64,000 nt of DNA from Paragyromitra xinjiangensis (Eukaryota > Ascomycota > Pezizomycetes > Pezizales > Discinaceae). Position 1 is the stretch's first letter. The number at the start of each line of letters is the position of its first letter. Position numbers and translations under genes: made by a program. The notes under the pieces were generated by a model. The model worked only from the letters and a program-made list of their open reading frames with translations. It had not been told where the DNA came from and did not search any database. Shown here piece by piece: positions 1 through 8,660 of this stretch. Location of the stretch: the NCBI GenBank assembly GCA_038503065.1, contig JBCAMK010000018.1:868001-932000 (forward strand), read 5' to 3'.

Positions 1-1197
1 TCCACATAATGGGCACCAAACAATCAGCGACCCTATCACATATAGACTGGATAAACTCCCTCACTGATGCCTGGGTGGTCTACTCAGACGGTTCCAAATC
101 TGAAAACGGCACCACCGCAGCAGGCTGGAACATCTGTCACATTTTCGCCGGAACCACTCTTCAATCACACACAGGCAATTGCAACCTGGGACACCATTGC
201 GAAAACGAAGACGCCGAGCTGCATGGAATCCAGGAAGCCACGTCATACCTCATCAGAAATCTACCCATAGACAACACCGACATCTACCTGTGCATCGACA
301 ACCAAAATGCAATCAAAGCATTAGCCGGGGGACCCACATCCAACAGGCAATTTTTAAACGATGCCCTCGCACACATTCACACTCTACACAATCTTAATTG
401 TTCAGTAACCGCTCGCTGGACCCCATCTCACATGGGCATAGCAGGAAACGAAGCAGCAGACCGCATGGCCAAAGAAGGCCTCACAAAACATCCATGCAAA
501 CATACTTGCACAACCTTGGGCTGGCTTTGTCTACAACCCAAATTGCAACTACTGGCACAATGGCAACAAGAATCGCCTGCATCGGTTTCCTTACACCCTC
601 CTACAGTCATCAGATTCCTCAGACGATCCCAGGCGCGAGCCATCTCCCTGCTACGCACAAATCAAACCAAAGCGGATCCAAATCCACTTACTCCTCCATC
701 AACATGCGCATGTGGTGAAATATCATCATCAATTCACTTAGCCTTACATTGTCCATTGAACACCACATCACGCCCTCAATGGGGAAGTGACTGGCACACA
801 GCAATATTAAATAACACCAACGCAACCGACCTACTCCACTTTATTCGAATGAATAACCTGGCTCAATTATCCTCGAATTCATATCTGGATGCAATTTCTA
901 ATTGCAATTTGCTTGATTGAAAAATGAAAACTGGTAAACCGGGCGGGGGAAGTTTTTCTTTTGTTTCCGGTTATTGGGAATTTCATTTAATTTATATGTT
1001 ATGATTGTTTTAGTGGGTTTTTCTTTTGGTTCGAAGTGTTATTTTGTTTTATTTTTTCTTTTATTTTGTAGTTTGTTTATTACGGGGAAGAGAGGTTGGC
1101 GGCGGATGAGGTCATGTATTCTTATACGCGTACCATTCGGTTAGCTAGTTAGGTTAGCGACCGTCTAAAATTAAATGAAATTGGAAATTGGAAATTG
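1..1197 (+). mobile_element. LINE-A copy A1, 3' part (first visible unit of a tandem array)
   Basis: This is the 3' end of a Tad1-like non-LTR retrotransposon cut by the window edge. It holds the RNase H end of ORF2 (to 920), a 276 bp 3' UTR and a tail of three GAAATTG heptamers at 1177-1197. The next copy starts directly behind the tail, in the same orientation. The 3' UTR has a T-rich stretch (about 950-1080) and then a block with the small hairpin GTAT-TCTT-ATAC (about 1117-1128) that recurs in A2 and A3. No poly(A) is present; the tail is a heptameric microsatellite. Confidence 0.9.
3..920 (+). CDS. LINE-A1 ORF2 C-terminus: RNase H domain and terminal zinc knuckle (partial)
   Basis: The reading frame is open from the window edge. 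The visible part is a type I RNase H domain: first catalytic Asp in VVYSDGSKSENG, Glu in ENEDAELHG, Asp in CIDNQNAIKAL, and the terminal WTPSHMGIAGNEAADRMA motif. Near the end is a Cys-rich knuckle beginning CACGE (C-x-C, then H and C). It is nearly the same protein as the C-termini of the A2 and A3 ORF2s. RNase H removes template RNA during target-primed reverse transcription. The endonuclease and RT lie outside the window, so the intactness of this copy is unknown. Confidence 0.9.
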   Translation, partial: HIMGTKQSATLSHIDWINSLTDAWVVYSDGSKSENGTTAAGWNICHIFAGTTLQSHTGNCNLGHHCENEDAELHGIQEATSYLIRNLPIDNTDIYLCIDNQNAIKALAGGPTSNRQFLNDALAHIHTLHNLNCSVTARWTPSHMGIAGNEAADRMAKEGLTKHPCKHTCTTLGWLCLQPKLQLLAQWQQESPASVSLHPPTVIRFLRRSQARAISLLRTNQTKADPNPLTPPSTCACGEISSSIHLALHCPLNTTSRPQWGSDWHTAILNNTNATDLLHFIRMNNLAQLSSNSYLDAISNCNLLD

Positions 1198-1204
1198 GGC
1201 CTCA
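1177..1204 (+). repeat. LINE-A junction A1/A2: (GAAATTG)3 tail plus GGCCTC
   Basis: Three perfect GAAATTG units (1177-1197) are followed by GGCCTC and the 5' end of the next LINE-A. The same arrangement occurs with two units at 6910-6923 and three at 12635-12655. At the last site the tail is followed by gypsy integrase coding DNA that also begins GGCCTC. The hexamer between units is therefore best read as duplicated target sequence, not as part of the LINE. Confidence 0.8.
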
Positions 1205-2934
1205 TCCTGCACGCGAAAAAGATCCCTGCAAAACTCCAAAAGCTACGTTGCAACGGCGTTACACACTGCAAAAAGTCTCTAAATCTTCGGCTTCATTTCT
1301 CACCACTTCCCCGCTCTCGCAACCTTTCATCGGGCGCATTGCCCCAAGTCATCCTGGATCCGCCCCAAACTCCTCCCAGGAAATCCCGCACACCTTCCCC
1401 ATCTCCTGTGAAGCTGGTGACCTTTGGCACCAACTTCACCCTCCCCCTCATCGGCAAGAAACGAACCCTCTCCAACCCCTCACCAGCCCCCGCCCGCTCA
1501 GGATCTCCATCCAAACAAATGGCAGGCCCTGTGTCCTCCACCGGCCAATCTCTCTTCGACTCAGCTCATGCTGGTCCCTCCACTGATTCCCAATACATTG
1601 ACGAAGCCCTCATGCAGGAACTTCCCGATGACTCCACCCCCAACTGGCTTCGTGACTTCGTGTCAACCGAAGACTACATGCCCGAAATTCCTGATGAAGG
1701 CAATACGGAACAATACACAGCCTGGCTTTTAAAGTCCAGCTTTGCTCGCCTCAATTCACAAACCGAGGAAAACAACACCCATCTCCTCGCCAAAATCGCC
1801 ATGCAGGAGAATGACATTCTCAGGCTCACGGATCAAACGAAGATCCTCCAAGAAATGGTTGGAAAATTATCCACCACTCTTAACAACATGGCTGGATCCC
1901 TCCGCATCATTGACAAGAACACCAGTCAACCCTCCCGCACACCAGCACCACCCAGCAACCAACAGAAACCCCAACCACCAGCGCAAAAACCCCAAACCCC
2001 CCTCCTCAACGATGGAAAACCTATGACCTACGCACAAGCTGCGAACGCCCCTGGCGCCCCTTTCACCAAGGTCAAGAAGGGCAACAAGAAGAAGAAACCA
2101 CTTTCCCCCAAACTCTTTCAACCACAATTTACCACCATCAACCGCCAAATTATTCTGGAAACCTCTGCCGACGTTCCAGCCTCCATTGACAACTCTTCCC
2201 TCCTGGCCGCCATCAACAAGGAGCTTGCCCCTCGCAACACCTCCATCCTCATGTGCACCAAAACTGCCAGACACAACTTCGTCCTCACCACCCGTCCCGA
2301 TGAATCCGCTGAACAGATCTGCCAAGCATACCAAAAGGAGATTGAAACAGCGTGCACACTCCTCAAGATCCCCCTTGGTGAAGCCAGACCAAATTCCAAA
2401 TGGTCAAAATTCATAATCCACGGCATCCCCACCAAAGCAACAATGACAGACGTCGCGGAACAAATGTCAATCTCAGTACCAACCTTCACCCTCGCGCAAA
2501 CTCCAAGATGGCTCACAACCCCAGAGGCAAGAGCCAACAAAACCCACTCAGCCATAGTCATCGCCCTCCCACAAAAATTCACCATGGAGACACTAGGTCT
2601 CTCCCAGATTCCCCTCTTCAATTCCTTCTGCCGTGTACAAGAATACATCGCAGTCTCCCCCACCACACAATGCAGAAGATGCCAGGAATATGGCCACCAT
2701 CAGCAAACATGCAAGAAAGAGTTCAAATGCGCAGTATGTGCGGAAACTCATGAAACCTCCAAACACCCCTGTACCACCATTGGATGCCCTGCAGGCACCA
2801 AGTGCACACACCCTCCAATTCGCTGCGCCAACTGCAATCAAGGACATAAAGCCTATGAACGCAAAGTTTGCATCGCCTATACCAAGCTCACCGAAAGCCT
2901 CAAATCCTCCCGAATTAACAACAACACTGCTTAA
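1195..2934 (+). CDS. LINE-A2 ORF1, Gag-like nucleic-acid-binding protein
   Basis: ORF1 proteins of Tad1-like LINEs coat the element RNA in the ribonucleoprotein that carries out retrotransposition. This one is about 579 codons. It has a Pro/Ser-rich N-terminus, a coiled-coil-like segment (about residues 185-240), a Pro/Gln linker, a conserved middle domain, and three C-terminal Cys/His knuckles, the first being CRRCQEYGHHQQTC (CX2CX4HX4C). The start is odd. The frame is open from the upstream stop at 1150, but the first in-frame ATG is at 1519. Differences from copy A3 between 1279 and 1519 are mostly synonymous, so this region looks coding and a non-AUG start is possible. The given start (TTG) is only a bound. 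The stop overlaps the ORF2 start as TAATG. Confidence 0.85.
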   Translation: MGLILHAKKIPAKLQKLRCNGVTHCKKSLNLRLHFSPLPRSRNLSSGALPQVILDPPQTPPRKSRTPSPSPVKLVTFGTNFTLPLIGKKRTLSNPSPAPARSGSPSKQMAGPVSSTGQSLFDSAHAGPSTDSQYIDEALMQELPDDSTPNWLRDFVSTEDYMPEIPDEGNTEQYTAWLLKSSFARLNSQTEENNTHLLAKIAMQENDILRLTDQTKILQEMVGKLSTTLNNMAGSLRIIDKNTSQPSRTPAPPSNQQKPQPPAQKPQTPLLNDGKPMTYAQAANAPGAPFTKVKKGNKKKKPLSPKLFQPQFTTINRQIILETSADVPASIDNSSLLAAINKELAPRNTSILMCTKTARHNFVLTTRPDESAEQICQAYQKEIETACTLLKIPLGEARPNSKWSKFIIHGIPTKATMTDVAEQMSISVPTFTLAQTPRWLTTPEARANKTHSAIVIALPQKFTMETLGLSQIPLFNSFCRVQEYIAVSPTTQCRRCQEYGHHQQTCKKEFKCAVCAETHETSKHPCTTIGCPAGTKCTHPPIRCANCNQGHKAYERKVCIAYTKLTESLKSSRINNNTA

Positions 2935-5900
2935 TGCAGCCACACCCAATTTTATCAGGCATAGCCATTGTGCAGCAACTGAACTGCGCTAAAGGACAGG
3001 CCTCCACACTTTCAGTAATTCGTGACATAGATTTATCAAACAATATCCTAATTCAAATGCTACAAGAACCTTGGCTAGATCATAATGGCCTACCCCCTAT
3101 AGCGAACAATTTCGACGCATATTTTCCTTGTGTTTTTCCTAAAGTTGTCACTTATATTCGAAAAAATCTCAACATTAAAACAATCGTCACACTCAAACCC
3201 AATCCACATATGATTGCGGTAACCCTCCAAACGGCGCACATCAAATTAGAAATATGCAACCTATATCTCCAACCACGGGCCAACGATAATCACCACATAC
3301 CGCTATTATCGCATTCCTTCCACACCAACACCATACTAGCAGGGGACTTCAACTTACATCACCCCTGGTGGTATGGAGCAGAAGCAGAGACAGCCCATCG
3401 CTACTTTTCAAGACACATTCACCTCACCGAAACAATGACGGAATGGCTGGAGCACAACAACTTCAGACTCCTGAACAAACCAGGAATCTTTACCCACTTC
3501 CCAAGAAACGGAAGCTCCCCCTCCATAATCGATCTCACCTTTGCAAGAGGCCTCACCGACATACAAGGACCATGGTCAGCCCCTCCCTCAGATGAACACA
3601 ATTCAGATCACATCACCACGAAAACAACACTATACCTACACCCCCCTTCATACACACCCCGACACCTCTATTCGAAAACCAACTGGCCCGACTTCCACAA
3701 AATCATTCAAGAAGGAGCAATCCCCCTCGATTACAGGAATACACAAACAACCGAAAACACTCTCACACACATCGAAAACCTGATTAACAGGGCCATTCAA
3801 AACACGGTCCCCCTCTCCAAACCAAAAATTGGAGCCAAAGCCTGGTGGACACCCCAACTATCCACCCTTAAACGTAAACTAGCCTGGATAGAAAGGCAAC
3901 GACGCAAACCTAATTCTCCAATCAACATTCGACAACAAGCCAACCAATTAAGACAGACCTGGAAAGCCGAAGTCACCATAGCAAAATGGAACCACTGGCA
4001 CCGCACCCTCAAAGGCTTGAACCCAGGCGCAGCATGGAACCTGTTAAACAAGTCCTCTGCTCAAAATAAATCCACAATCCCAGCCATACAAGGCAATTCC
4101 ACCGACGAAGAAATAGGCAAAGCCTTCCGCCAAACTTTCTTTCCCCCTCAAAACGAACCACCTCCCTTCCCAAATAACTTCTTACCCAATCCCCTCCTGG
4201 ACACCAGCCACTCCACACACACCATCACCCCGCACGAAATAGAAAACCTACTGCAGCATTCGAACATGCGCACAGCAGTGGGTGCGGACGGCTTCAACTA
4301 CCTCACTCTCAGAGAAGTACACAGAGCCCGTCCAGCACTCTTATCTACCCTCTTCAACAATCTCCTCCAATTGGGACACATGCCCGACAGATGGAAAATC
4401 ACACATTGTGTTCCCATCCCCAAATCAAACAAGGCAGACTATTCAGATCCCAAGAGCTATCGCCCAGTCTCCTTATTATCATGCTTAGGAAAAATACTCG
4501 AAAAAATAATAGCCAAGAGATTGGAACAATACGCCACTCTCAATGGAGCCATCCGTCCCCATCACACGGGTGCCAGAAGGGGCGTATCTGCCATAGATTC
4601 AATCCACTTTCTACTCACCCCTGCACAAAAACAACTTCTAATACCCATCACTAACAATGACCGGAAAACACAACGTTTACCTCCCCGACCCACTCTCCTG
4701 GCCACCGATATAGATGGTGCCTTTAACTGTGTTTCCCACCCTCACTTAATCCACATCCTACAACATTACCGATTTCCAAACTGGTGCATCAAATGGATGT
4801 CCAGCTTCACGTCCAACCGCACCCTCGCTTTCAAAATCAACGGAAACCTAGAATCACCACTCCCGCTCAAAATAGGTCTCCCACAAGGTTCACCCCTATC
4901 ATCAATAGCCTTCGTCATATACGCAGCTGCTCTTGATTCCACCTACACCTCTCCAAATGAATCTTCCACCATCTATATAGATGACGATACTGCCCTCCAG
5001 TTAGCGAAAACTCCACTTTTCGCCACCAAAAGATTAACGGAAAGACATGAAAGGAAGGCACAGAGAGCTGCCTTTCTCAACATAACCTTCTCCGAATCCA
5101 AAACCGAATTACTTCACCTAATTCCCTCCAGCAGCAGCTTAACAATCAAGCAAGGCATATATCTTTTCAACAGAACAATCGACCCATCCCCACAAATCAA
5201 GGTACTAGGAATTATCTTAGACCAACGACTGAATTTCCACACGCACTGTCAGAAAGCAGCCTCCAGACTCCGGACGTCATTATTCCTAGTCAATAACCTC
5301 GTTAAAAGCAAAGGCCCAACACCCCACCTCTTACACCAATTAGTCCACACCATCATCCTTCCCGCAGCCCTATTTGGCTCCGAGGTATGGTGGACCGGAA
5401 CATCAGACATTCTTCATCGTCTCACCCCCACCTATCATAGAGTTGCCCGACTCATAACCGGGCTCCCCAAATTCACCTCCATCAATAAACTTTTACCAGA
5501 AGCAGGCCTACCCCCCCTCAACTTGTTATTAGACATGCGCACACAACTATATGCGATACGGATTCTACGCAATCCCAACAATCCCATACATCACATCCTA
5601 CAACAATACATACAACACAACAACTTCACAGGCACGGGTCTACAAAGAGTTGGCAGTGTTCTCTCCAAACTCCTCCAGGGTCCCCCACTCGAAGCCCTCT
5701 CATTACCCAAACATCCCTTCCTCCCACACAACAATATCCACATAGTGGGCACCAAACAATCAGCGACCCTATCACACACAGATTGGATAAATTCCCTCAC
5801 TGATGCCTGGGTGGTTTACTCAGATGGCTCCAAATCCGAAAATGGCACCACCGCAGCAGGTTGGAACATCCGTCACATCTTCGCCGGAACCACCCTCCAA

Positions 5901-6923
5901 TCATACACAGGCAATTGCAACCTGGGACATCACTGCGAAAACGAAGACGCCGAGCTACATGGAATCCAAGAAGCCACGTCATACCTCATCAAAAATTTAC
6001 CCATAGATAACACCGACGTTTACTTGTGCATCGATAACCAGAATGCAATCAAAGCATTAGCTGGGGGACCCACATCCAACAGGCAATTCTTAAACGACGC
6101 CCTTGCTCACATTCACACTCTACACAATCTCAATTGCTCAGTAACCGCTCGCTGGACCCCATCTCATATGGGCATAGCAGGAAACGAAGCAGCAGATCGC
6201 ATGGCCAAAGAAGGCCTTACAAGACATCCATGCAAACATACTTGCACAACCTTGGGCTGGCTTTGTCTACAACCCAAATTACAACTCCTGGCACAATGGC
6301 AACAAGAATCGCCCGTACCAGTTTCCCTACATCCTCCCACAGTTATCAGATTTCTCCGACGATCCCAAGCGCGAGCTATTTCCCTATTACGCACAAATCA
6401 AACCAAAGCGGATCCAAATCCACTCACTCCTCCATCAACATGCGCATGTGGTGAAATATCATCATCAATTCACCTAGCCTTACACTGCCCATTGAACACC
6501 ACATCACGACCTCAATGGGGAAGTGACTGGCATACAGCAATACTAAATAACACCAATGCAACCGACCTACTCCATTTTATTCGAATGAATAACCTGGTTC
6601 AACTATCCTCGAATTCACATTTGGATGCAATTTCTAATTGCAACTTGCTCGATTGAAGAATGAAAACTGGTAAACCGGGCGGGGGAAGCTTTTCTTTTGT
6701 TTCCGGTTATTGGGAATTTCATTTAATTTATATGTTATGATTGTTTAGTTGGTTTTCTTTTGGTTCGAAGTGTTGTTTTGTTTTATTTTTCATTTATTTT
6801 GTAGTTCTTTTATTACGGGGAAGAGAAGTTGGCGGCGGATGAGGTCATGTATTCTTATACGCGTACCATTCGGTTAGCTAGTTAGGTTAGCGATCGTCTA
6901 AAATTAAATGAAATTGGAAATTG
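1198..6923 (+). mobile_element. LINE-A copy A2, complete Tad1-like non-LTR retrotransposon
   Basis: This is a full unit of about 5.73 kb: ORF1 (Gag-like, to 2934), ORF2 (endonuclease-RT-RNase H, 2934-6656), a 3' UTR (6657-6909) and a (GAAATTG)2 tail. It is arranged head to tail with A1 upstream and A3 downstream. Both ORFs are open and all expected catalytic motifs are visible, so the copy could be active. Overall architecture (two ORFs, APE-type endonuclease, RNase H after RT) fits the fungal Tad1 clade. Confidence 0.92.
2934..6656 (+). CDS. LINE-A2 ORF2: APE endonuclease, reverse transcriptase, RNase H
   Basis: This 1240-residue polyprotein performs target-primed reverse transcription. The APE endonuclease is at about 1-230 (QEPW near 42, AGDFNLHHPWW near 136, SDH near 224). 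The RT is at about 430-720 (SYRPVSLLSCLGK near 508, TDIDGAFNCV near 590, GLPQGSPLSS, catalytic YIDDD near 681). RNase H is at about 955-1090 (YSDGS, ENEDAELHG, IDNQNA, NEAADRMA). A terminal Cys/His knuckle (CACGE, near 1170) follows. No internal stop or frameshift is seen. Its ATG shares one nucleotide with the ORF1 stop (TAATG), which fits translation by termination-reinitiation, as known for some other LINEs. Confidence 0.95.
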   Translation: MQPHPILSGIAIVQQLNCAKGQASTLSVIRDIDLSNNILIQMLQEPWLDHNGLPPIANNFDAYFPCVFPKVVTYIRKNLNIKTIVTLKPNPHMIAVTLQTAHIKLEICNLYLQPRANDNHHIPLLSHSFHTNTILAGDFNLHHPWWYGAEAETAHRYFSRHIHLTETMTEWLEHNNFRLLNKPGIFTHFPRNGSSPSIIDLTFARGLTDIQGPWSAPPSDEHNSDHITTKTTLYLHPPSYTPRHLYSKTNWPDFHKIIQEGAIPLDYRNTQTTENTLTHIENLINRAIQNTVPLSKPKIGAKAWWTPQLSTLKRKLAWIERQRRKPNSPINIRQQANQLRQTWKAEVTIAKWNHWHRTLKGLNPGAAWNLLNKSSAQNKSTIPAIQGNSTDEEIGKAFRQTFFPPQNEPPPFPNNFLPNPLLDTSHSTHTITPHEIENLLQHSNMRTAVGADGFNYLTLREVHRARPALLSTLFNNLLQLGHMPDRWKITHCVPIPKSNKADYSDPKSYRPVSLLSCLGKILEKIIAKRLEQYATLNGAIRPHHTGARRGVSAIDSIHFLLTPAQKQLLIPITNNDRKTQRLPPRPTLLATDIDGAFNCVSHPHLIHILQHYRFPNWCIKWMSSFTSNRTLAFKINGNLESPLPLKIGLPQGSPLSSIAFVIYAAALDSTYTSPNESSTIYIDDDTALQLAKTPLFATKRLTERHERKAQRAAFLNITFSESKTELLHLIPSSSSLTIKQGIYLFNRTIDPSPQIKVLGIILDQRLNFHTHCQKAASRLRTSLFLVNNLVKSKGPTPHLLHQLVHTIILPAALFGSEVWWTGTSDILHRLTPTYHRVARLITGLPKFTSINKLLPEAGLPPLNLLLDMRTQLYAIRILRNPNNPIHHILQQYIQHNNFTGTGLQRVGSVLSKLLQGPPLEALSLPKHPFLPHNNIHIVGTKQSATLSHTDWINSLTDAWVVYSDGSKSENGTTAAGWNIRHIFAGTTLQSYTGNCNLGHHCENEDAELHGIQEATSYLIKNLPIDNTDVYLCIDNQNAIKALAGGPTSNRQFLNDALAHIHTLHNLNCSVTARWTPSHMGIAGNEAADRMAKEGLTRHPCKHTCTTLGWLCLQPKLQLLAQWQQESPVPVSLHPPTVIRFLRRSQARAISLLRTNQTKADPNPLTPPSTCACGEISSSIHLALHCPLNTTSRPQWGSDWHTAILNNTNATDLLHFIRMNNLVQLSSNSHLDAISNCNLLD

Positions 6924-8660
6924 GGCCTCATCCTGCACGCGAAAAAGATCCCTGCAAAACTCCAAAAGCTACGTTGCAACGGCGTTACACACTGCAAAAA
7001 GTCTCTAAATCTCCGGCTTCATTTCTCACCACTTCCCCGCTCTCGCAACCTTTCATCGGGCGCATTGCCCCAACTCATCCTGGATCCGCCCCAAACTCCT
7101 CCCAGGAGATCCCGCACACCCTCCCCATCTCCTGTGAAGCTGGTGACCTTTGGCACCAACTTCACCCTTCCCCTCATCGGTAAAAAGCGCACCCTCTCCA
7201 ACCCTTCACCAGCCCCCGCCCGCTCAGGATCTCCATCCAAACAAATGGCAGCTCCTGTATCATCCACTGGTCAATCTCTTTTCGACTCAGCTCATGCTGG
7301 TCCCTCTACTGATTCCCAGTACATCGACGAAGCCCTCATGCAAGAGCTTCCAGACGACTCCACTCCCAACTGGCTTCGTGACTTCGAGCCAACCGAAGAC
7401 TACATGCCCGAAATTCCCGATGAAGGCAACATGGAGCAATACACAGCCTGGCTCTTAAAATCCAGCTTTGCTCGCCTCAATTCACAAACCGAGGAAAACA
7501 ACACCCACCTCCTCGCCAAAATTGCCATGCAGGAAAATGACATCCTCAGGCTCACGGATCAGACAAAGATCCTTCAAGAGATGGTTGGAAAATTATCTAC
7601 CACACTCAACAACATGGCTGGATCCCTTCGCACTATTGACAAGAACACTAGCCAACCCACCCGCACACCACCATCGGCCAACACCCAGCAGAAACCTCAA
7701 CAACCTGCTCAAAAGCCTCAAACCCCCCTCCTAAACGATGGGAAACCAATGACCTACGCACAAGCTGCGAATGCCCCTGGTGCCCCCTTCACCAAAGTCA
7801 ACAAGGGCAACAAGAAGAAGAAGCCCCTCCCTCCCAAGCTCTTTCAACCACAATTCACCAACGTCAACCGTCAGATTATCCTGGAAACCTCTGCCGATGT
7901 CCCAGCATCAATTGACAACTCCTCCCTCCTAGCTGCCATCAACAAAGAACTCGCCCCCCGCAATACCTCCATTCTGATGTGCACCAAAACTGCCAGGCAC
8001 AACTTTGTTCTCACCACCCGTCCTGATGAATCCGCAGAACAAATCTGCCAAGCCTACCAGAAAGAAATCGAAACGGCATGCACCTTGCTCAAAATTCCCC
8101 TTGGCGAAGCCAGACCAAACTCCAAATGGTCAAAATTCATCATCCACGGCATCCCCACCAAAGCAACAATGACAGAAGTCGCAGAACAAATGTCAATTTC
8201 AGTGCCAACCTTTACCCTCGCACAGACTCCAAGATGGCTCACAACCCCAGAGGCAAGAGCCAACAAAACTCACTCAGCCGTCGTTATCGCTCTCCCACAA
8301 AAATTCACAATGGAGACACTCGGCCTCTCCCAGATTCCCCTCTTCAACTCTTTCTGCCGCGTACAAGAATACATTGCAGTTTCTCCCACCACACAATGTA
8401 GAAGATGCCAAGAATATGGTCATCACCAACAAACATGCAAGAAAGAGTTCAAATGCGCAGTATGTGCGGAAACTCACGAAACCTCCAAGCACCCCTGCAC
8501 CACCGCTGGATGCCCAGCAGGCACCAAGTGCACACATCCTCCAATCCGCTGCGCCAACTGCAATCAAGGACACAAAGCCTACGAACGTAAAGTTTGCATT
8601 GCCTACACCAAGCTCATCGAGAGCCTCAAATCCTCCCGAATTAACAACAACACTGCTTAA
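6921..8660 (+). CDS. LINE-A3 ORF1, Gag-like protein
   Basis: This has the same length and layout as A2 ORF1 (579 codons from the TTG bound; first in-frame ATG at 7245). It has a Pro/Ser-rich N-terminus, a coiled-coil-like segment, a conserved core, and Cys/His knuckles starting CRRCQEYGHHQQTC. Upstream of the ATG, codons such as Gly-Lys-Lys-Arg differ from A2 only at third positions, which supports translation of that part. The stop TAA overlaps the ORF2 ATG (TAATG at 8658-8662). Confidence 0.85.
   Translation: MGLILHAKKIPAKLQKLRCNGVTHCKKSLNLRLHFSPLPRSRNLSSGALPQLILDPPQTPPRRSRTPSPSPVKLVTFGTNFTLPLIGKKRTLSNPSPAPARSGSPSKQMAAPVSSTGQSLFDSAHAGPSTDSQYIDEALMQELPDDSTPNWLRDFEPTEDYMPEIPDEGNMEQYTAWLLKSSFARLNSQTEENNTHLLAKIAMQENDILRLTDQTKILQEMVGKLSTTLNNMAGSLRTIDKNTSQPTRTPPSANTQQKPQQPAQKPQTPLLNDGKPMTYAQAANAPGAPFTKVNKGNKKKKPLPPKLFQPQFTNVNRQIILETSADVPASIDNSSLLAAINKELAPRNTSILMCTKTARHNFVLTTRPDESAEQICQAYQKEIETACTLLKIPLGEARPNSKWSKFIIHGIPTKATMTEVAEQMSISVPTFTLAQTPRWLTTPEARANKTHSAVVIALPQKFTMETLGLSQIPLFNSFCRVQEYIAVSPTTQCRRCQEYGHHQQTCKKEFKCAVCAETHETSKHPCTTAGCPAGTKCTHPPIRCANCNQGHKAYERKVCIAYTKLIESLKSSRINNNTA

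Noticed and set aside
1867..2666. Long minus-strand ORFs opposite LINE-A ORF1 (155 and 182 codons)
   Set aside because: They mirror the codon structure of the real plus-strand ORF1, lack recognisable motifs and are not kept at the same length in copy A3.
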